Positions 47,832 to 50,741 of a stretch of DNA of 50,741 nt are shown here, piece by piece. The notes beneath the pieces are model-generated. The model was not told the origin of the DNA, did not search any database, and saw only the letters and a program-made list of their open reading frames with translations. A program made the translations under genes and the position numbers. Source of the DNA: Leptolyngbyaceae cyanobacterium CSU_1_3 (GTDB lineage Bacteria > Cyanobacteriota > Cyanobacteriia > Leptolyngbyales > Leptolyngbyaceae); NCBI GenBank assembly GCA_012034655.1, contig JAAUOZ010000012.1, positions 1 to 50,741 of the forward strand, read 5' to 3'. How positions within the stretch are numbered: position 1 is the first letter of the stretch; every line of letters starts with the position of its first letter.

Positions 47832-48113
47832 TTTGAGCGATTGACGATGCCCTATCCTCGTAGAAGTTTGGCGCTCGACTCTACCCTTCCCCTAGGACAA
47901 CCCAGCGCCACTGAACTCTCAATCGGTCATAACGTCACATCCAAGCAAGAAGTAGACGCTGTGATGGAGCAGGCGCAAATGGCTGGAGCTATCATTATTA
48001 AATCGGCACAGGAAACATTTTGGGGCGGTTACGCAGGCTACTTTCAAGACCCTGATCAACATCTCTGGGAAATTGCCTGGAATCCGCAGTGGTTGATAGA
48101 AGGTGAAGCATAA
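47832..48113 (+). pseudogene. VOC/glyoxalase-family fragment, N-terminally truncated
   Basis: About 90 residues covering only the second half of a VOC fold: YPRRSLALD, SKQEVDAVMEQAQMAGAIII, FWGGYAGYFQDPDQHLWEIA. Complete members are about 125-140 residues. The first beta-alpha-beta-beta-beta module is missing; a stop at 47829 closes the frame and nothing upstream encodes it. Probably a dead remnant left after a deletion. Confidence 0.65.
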
Positions 48114-48153
48114 CTGGGTAGAGATCAAGTACGTGGATTGAGAGGCAGAGAAA

Positions 48154-49266
48154 ATGGCTAACAATCCGATAGAACTTAGAAGGAAGAAGTATTTCAACCT
48201 TAGTTCAGAAATTTCTAGATTGGATCAGGCACAATTGCGCTCTCTGTTTGAAAACAGCACGTCGATCGCGTCAAGTACAGGTTGGGGGAGCAGTCATATT
48301 ATTGTCCTGGGGCAATCCAAAGTCTTTGTGAAACGGATTCTCATGACGAACCTTGAATCTGACAACCTGCTTTCCACTAGAAACTTCTACGACATACCGA
48401 CTTACTGTAATTACGGTTTTGGTTGTTCTACTGGTTTTGGAGTTTTTCGGGAACTTATCACTCAGATCAAAACGACTCATTGGGTCTTAGAAGGGTCGAT
48501 CTCCACCTTTCCACTGCTGTACCATTATCGGATTATTCCATGCTCTGGGCAACGGGTAGAAGTACATCAGTCACAGTACAAAAGTTACGTGGAACATTGG
48601 GGTAATAGTGAGAACGCTGGGAAGTATTGGTTAGATCGTTCGATCGCGCCCTACGAATTGGTTCTATTTCTAGAGTACATTCCGCACATTCTAGAAACAT
48701 GGCTATGGCAAAATCCCGACCAACTTCAGCAACCCCTCAATGATTTACGCGCAACTATTGACTTTTTGAGAACGAAGAGAATCATTCACTTCGATGCACA
48801 TTTCCGCAACATTCTCACGGATGGCGAACAGATCTATCTAACTGATTTTGGGTTGGTACTAGACAAAAGTTTTGCATTGACGAAACAGGAAGAATCTTTC
48901 TTTGACCAGCACATTTTTTATGACTACGGAGAAGTTTTGCGGAATTTGGGACATCTGATTCACCCGCCGTATGACTCATGTTCAGAGAGCAATAAACACA
49001 GAATCATGGAAAAATATGGTATCCAAGTAGACTTGCAGCCCTATGAGGTACGATCGGTGTTACTCGACAACATTGAGCAGATCTATGCTGATAGAGACCT
49101 AAAGTTAGATGAGTTTTATGTTGCCAGTATCATCAAATATCGTCCCATCATCGCGCTGATGCAAGACTTCTTTGTTGATATGTATGGTAACAACCAGAAG
49201 AATACTAAGCTTGATCACGCAAAATTAAAATTGCTGCTCTCTAAGACAGGGTTTATTTCTGATTAA
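48154..49266 (+). CDS. Protein-kinase-like phosphotransferase
   Basis: A 370-residue protein with kinase-fold marks: a Lys strand candidate in QSKVFVKRIL, hinge-like LVLFLEYIPHILETWLW, catalytic loop HFDAHFRNIL (HxDxxxxN), and metal-binding LTDFGLVLD. A second acidic stretch with helices follows. The HxDxHxxN form is closer to aminoglycoside/choline/lipopolysaccharide kinases than to Ser/Thr kinases. The substrate is unknown. It starts 40 bases after the VOC fragment. Confidence 0.7.
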   Translation: MANNPIELRRKKYFNLSSEISRLDQAQLRSLFENSTSIASSTGWGSSHIIVLGQSKVFVKRILMTNLESDNLLSTRNFYDIPTYCNYGFGCSTGFGVFRELITQIKTTHWVLEGSISTFPLLYHYRIIPCSGQRVEVHQSQYKSYVEHWGNSENAGKYWLDRSIAPYELVLFLEYIPHILETWLWQNPDQLQQPLNDLRATIDFLRTKRIIHFDAHFRNILTDGEQIYLTDFGLVLDKSFALTKQEESFFDQHIFYDYGEVLRNLGHLIHPPYDSCSESNKHRIMEKYGIQVDLQPYEVRSVLLDNIEQIYADRDLKLDEFYVASIIKYRPIIALMQDFFVDMYGNNQKNTKLDHAKLKLLLSKTGFISD

Positions 49267-49295
49267 GATAGCTGAAATCTTCCCCAGAACTCAAG

Positions 49296-49826
49296 ATGAC
49301 CACTCTTTTTTCCGACTATGAGATTCGATCTGCCCGAACTGAGGATTTAGCCACACTCGCTGAAATAGAGCAAGCCGCAGCGATGTTGTTTCGTAACACG
49401 TCTTATGCTTTTCTGGTGGATGCTGACCCTCTGCCGTTGGACTTTGTAATTCAACAGTTTCAAGCAGGACGGGTATGGGTTGCTGTAGACGATCGCGATC
49501 TACTTGTCGGATATGCGATCGCGCAAGAGATTGATGGAAATGCTTATCTACAGCAAATTGATGTGCATCCAGATCATGGGCGTAAAGGTATTGGGCGTAA
49601 ACTGGTTGAGAGTGTTTGTGCTTGGGCAGAACACCAAAGCTATCGCAGGATATTTCTATCGACTTTCCGTGACATTGCGTGGAACGCGCCTTTCTATGCA
49701 AAACTTGGATTCCAGATTTTGGCTGAGAGTGAGCTAACTTCCGGTTTCCAACAAATCAGGTACAAAGAAGCTGAGGCGGGATTACCAATTGATCAACGGG
49801 TGATCATGCACCGTGAGTTACGCTAG
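49296..49826 (+). CDS. GNAT family N-acetyltransferase
   Basis: A 176-residue acetyltransferase. The N-terminal strand-helix is YEIRSARTEDLATLAEIEQA. The acetyl-CoA site has IDVHPDHGRKGIGRKLVESV, i.e. the Q/RxxGxG/A motif, and NAPFYAKLGFQILAES matches motif B. The substrate is not predictable. It starts 29 bases after the kinase-like stop and may be co-transcribed. Bases 49827-50042 downstream show no supported gene. Confidence 0.88.
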   Translation: MTTLFSDYEIRSARTEDLATLAEIEQAAAMLFRNTSYAFLVDADPLPLDFVIQQFQAGRVWVAVDDRDLLVGYAIAQEIDGNAYLQQIDVHPDHGRKGIGRKLVESVCAWAEHQSYRRIFLSTFRDIAWNAPFYAKLGFQILAESELTSGFQQIRYKEAEAGLPIDQRVIMHRELR

Positions 49827-50042
49827 CCCAATCTGCGTTGAGCTAACTCAAAACTGTTTTAGAAATCATACATGGCGATCTCACTTCATATAAGTGGTTT
49901 CTTGCTCCGAAAGTGGCATGAGCCACCAGCCAACTGGGGCACGATCGCCCATTAACCTATGAAGTCAACGCTAAAGTCGTCCAAATTGTCGAAGCTAACT
50001 ATGGAACCATCCATGGAAAACAAGCCCCATAAAGGAGCCATC

Positions 50043-50279
50043 ATGCTAACCCTCCAAACTCCCCAAGACCTCGAACAACCACTTACCCAACTCACGATCG
50101 AGCACAACCTCTCCCTCGAAACCTTCATCCTTCAATCTCTCCAGCAAATTGCGGAAACAGACCGCGACGACACCCCAAAAGCCGAAGTCCTAGATGGTCT
50201 CTACCGCGCCCTCGCTGATGTCAAAGCCGGACGCATCAGCCCCGTAGAAACCCTGTGGGACGACGATAGTAATGCCTGA
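50043..50279 (+). CDS. RelB-like antitoxin
   Basis: 78 residues from ATG 50043, which has AAAGGAG 5 nt upstream. A possible 28-residue extension from 49959 lacks a ribosome site. Sequence: QDLEQPLTQLTIEHNLSLET helix, then AEVLDGLYRALADVKAGRIS, the toxin-binding helix typical of RelB/DUF-type antitoxins. Overlaps the toxin ATG by 8 bases, the usual type II layout. Confidence 0.75.
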   Translation: MLTLQTPQDLEQPLTQLTIEHNLSLETFILQSLQQIAETDRDDTPKAEVLDGLYRALADVKAGRISPVETLWDDDSNA

Positions 50280-50647
50280 ATCTCCATCTATCCAGGGTTT
50301 CATTGCCGACGCATTCAAACGGGAAGCACGCCATCTCAAAAAAACGCTATCGCACTATCGAAGCCGACCTGCAACCCCTGATCGAGCAATTGCAAAGTGG
50401 CGATCTGACCGGCGATCGAATCTCTGGCTTTGCTGATTACGTGGTCTATAAAATTCGTATCAAAAACAGCAACATTCGCAAAGGCAAAAGTGGTGGCTCA
50501 AGCAGTGACTCTAGCAATTCCAGATGTTGTCATTGCAACAACGAATGTGGGGCATCTGTCGAGGTTTATAGCAGCCGAGTTGTGGCAAAACGTTACCCCA
50601 AGTTGATCACCACCTACTCCCTTCCCGCTGTAAGATTAGGAGAGTAA
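50272..50647 (+). pseudogene. Broken RelE-family toxin with PIN-domain remnant
   Basis: ATG 50272 gives MPESPSIQGFIADAFKREAR, then an A7 run (50338-50344) shifts the frame; with six A it continues KKRYRTIEADLQPLIEQLQS, DYVVYKIRIKNSN and KGKSGG, the RelE core. From 50493 the frame changes sense: another frame reads VVAQAVTLAIPDVVIATTN and GHLSRFIAAELWQNVTPS, stop 50604-50606, which is the C-terminus of a PIN (VapC-type) nuclease. The RelE C-terminal catalytic strand is missing, so the toxin is dead as read. Two adjacent TA genes were probably merged by deletion. Confidence 0.6.
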
Positions 50648-50660
50648 AGCGGAAGAAGCC

Positions 50661-50741
50661 ATGAACCGAACCGAAGCTGTTCAGCAGAAGCCATTTGACC
50701 CGGATGAATGGCAGAAACTCTATGATCGACATCAGCAACAA
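50661..50741 (+). CDS. Start of a gene cut by the window edge, possible IS630-type transposase
   Basis: 27 codons from ATG 50661 (GGAAGAAGCC upstream). The start NRTEAVQQKPFDPDEWQKLY, then DRHQQQ, resembles the N-terminus of winged-helix IS630-family transposases of cyanobacteria. Partial; family call is tentative. Confidence 0.35.
   Translation, partial: MNRTEAVQQKPFDPDEWQKLYDRHQQQ

Noticed and set aside
49827..50042. Possible gene remnant between GNAT and antitoxin
   Set aside because: A few codons (LTYEVNAKVVQIVEANYG) look protein-like, but the frame is short and I cannot tie it to any family.

Overview
This window is from a cyanobacterium, probably filamentous. GCGATCGC-type HIP1 octamers and GATCGC/CGATCG cores are dense throughout, and many genes belong to families typical of the phylum: DUF3370, DUF928, CHASE2-cyclase, filamentous-haemagglutinin/CHAT proteins, ClpC and a hisH-rsmD pair. 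I see no rRNA, tRNA, CRISPR array or complete insertion sequence.

Region 1 (about 0.3-23.6 kb, all minus strand) is one long gene cluster for a phage-tail-like contractile injection system (CIS). In transcription order it holds a possible tail-terminator-like protein, sheath, inner tube, a small chaperone-like protein, a Gln/Pro-rich protein, two paralogous GpU/LysM-position proteins with two small helical proteins between them, an OmpA/metallopeptidase/IPT fusion, the gpD/gp27-like hub, gp5/gpV-like spike, PAAR-like tip, a broken GT2 glycosyltransferase, gp25-like wedge, gpJ/gp6-like wedge, a small protein, and three large distal proteins. Capsid, terminase, portal, integrase and lysis genes are absent, so this is not a prophage. 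The AAA+ ATPase and an obvious cap protein usual in extracellular CIS are not in the window. The thylakoid-anchored CIS of Anabaena is the closest described type by organism.

Region 2 (24.3-35.7 kb) is an envelope/secretion block: a DUF3574 lipoprotein-like protein, a TonB-dependent receptor, a very large GT2 + two-partner-secretion (TPS) + CHAT reading frame broken by five single-base shifts, a DUF928 protein, and a divergent CHASE2-adenylate cyclase. A 17-bp perfect hairpin lies between the CHAT gene and the TonB receptor.

Region 3 (36-47.7 kb) is mostly housekeeping: a GlsB/YeaQ membrane protein, clpC behind a 0.93-kb leader, an RskA-like anti-sigma factor without an adjacent sigma gene, a small secreted protein, a ribokinase-family kinase, rsmD, hisH, a pyroglutamyl-peptidase-like protein, a DUF3370 protein, a conserved unknown and a YhhQ-type queuosine-precursor transporter.

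Region 4 (47.8-50.7 kb) is accessory and eroded: an N-terminally truncated glyoxalase-fold gene, a kinase-like protein, a GNAT acetyltransferase, a RelB-like antitoxin with a broken RelE toxin whose tail is replaced by a PIN-domain remnant, and the first 27 codons of a possible IS630-type transposase.

Reading frames break at least a dozen times by single-base shifts, mostly in homopolymers, with both insertions and deletions. Reconstructed frames are exactly divisible by three in the cases I checked. This fits sequence errors or real decay, and it affects how the CIS and CHAT genes should be read.
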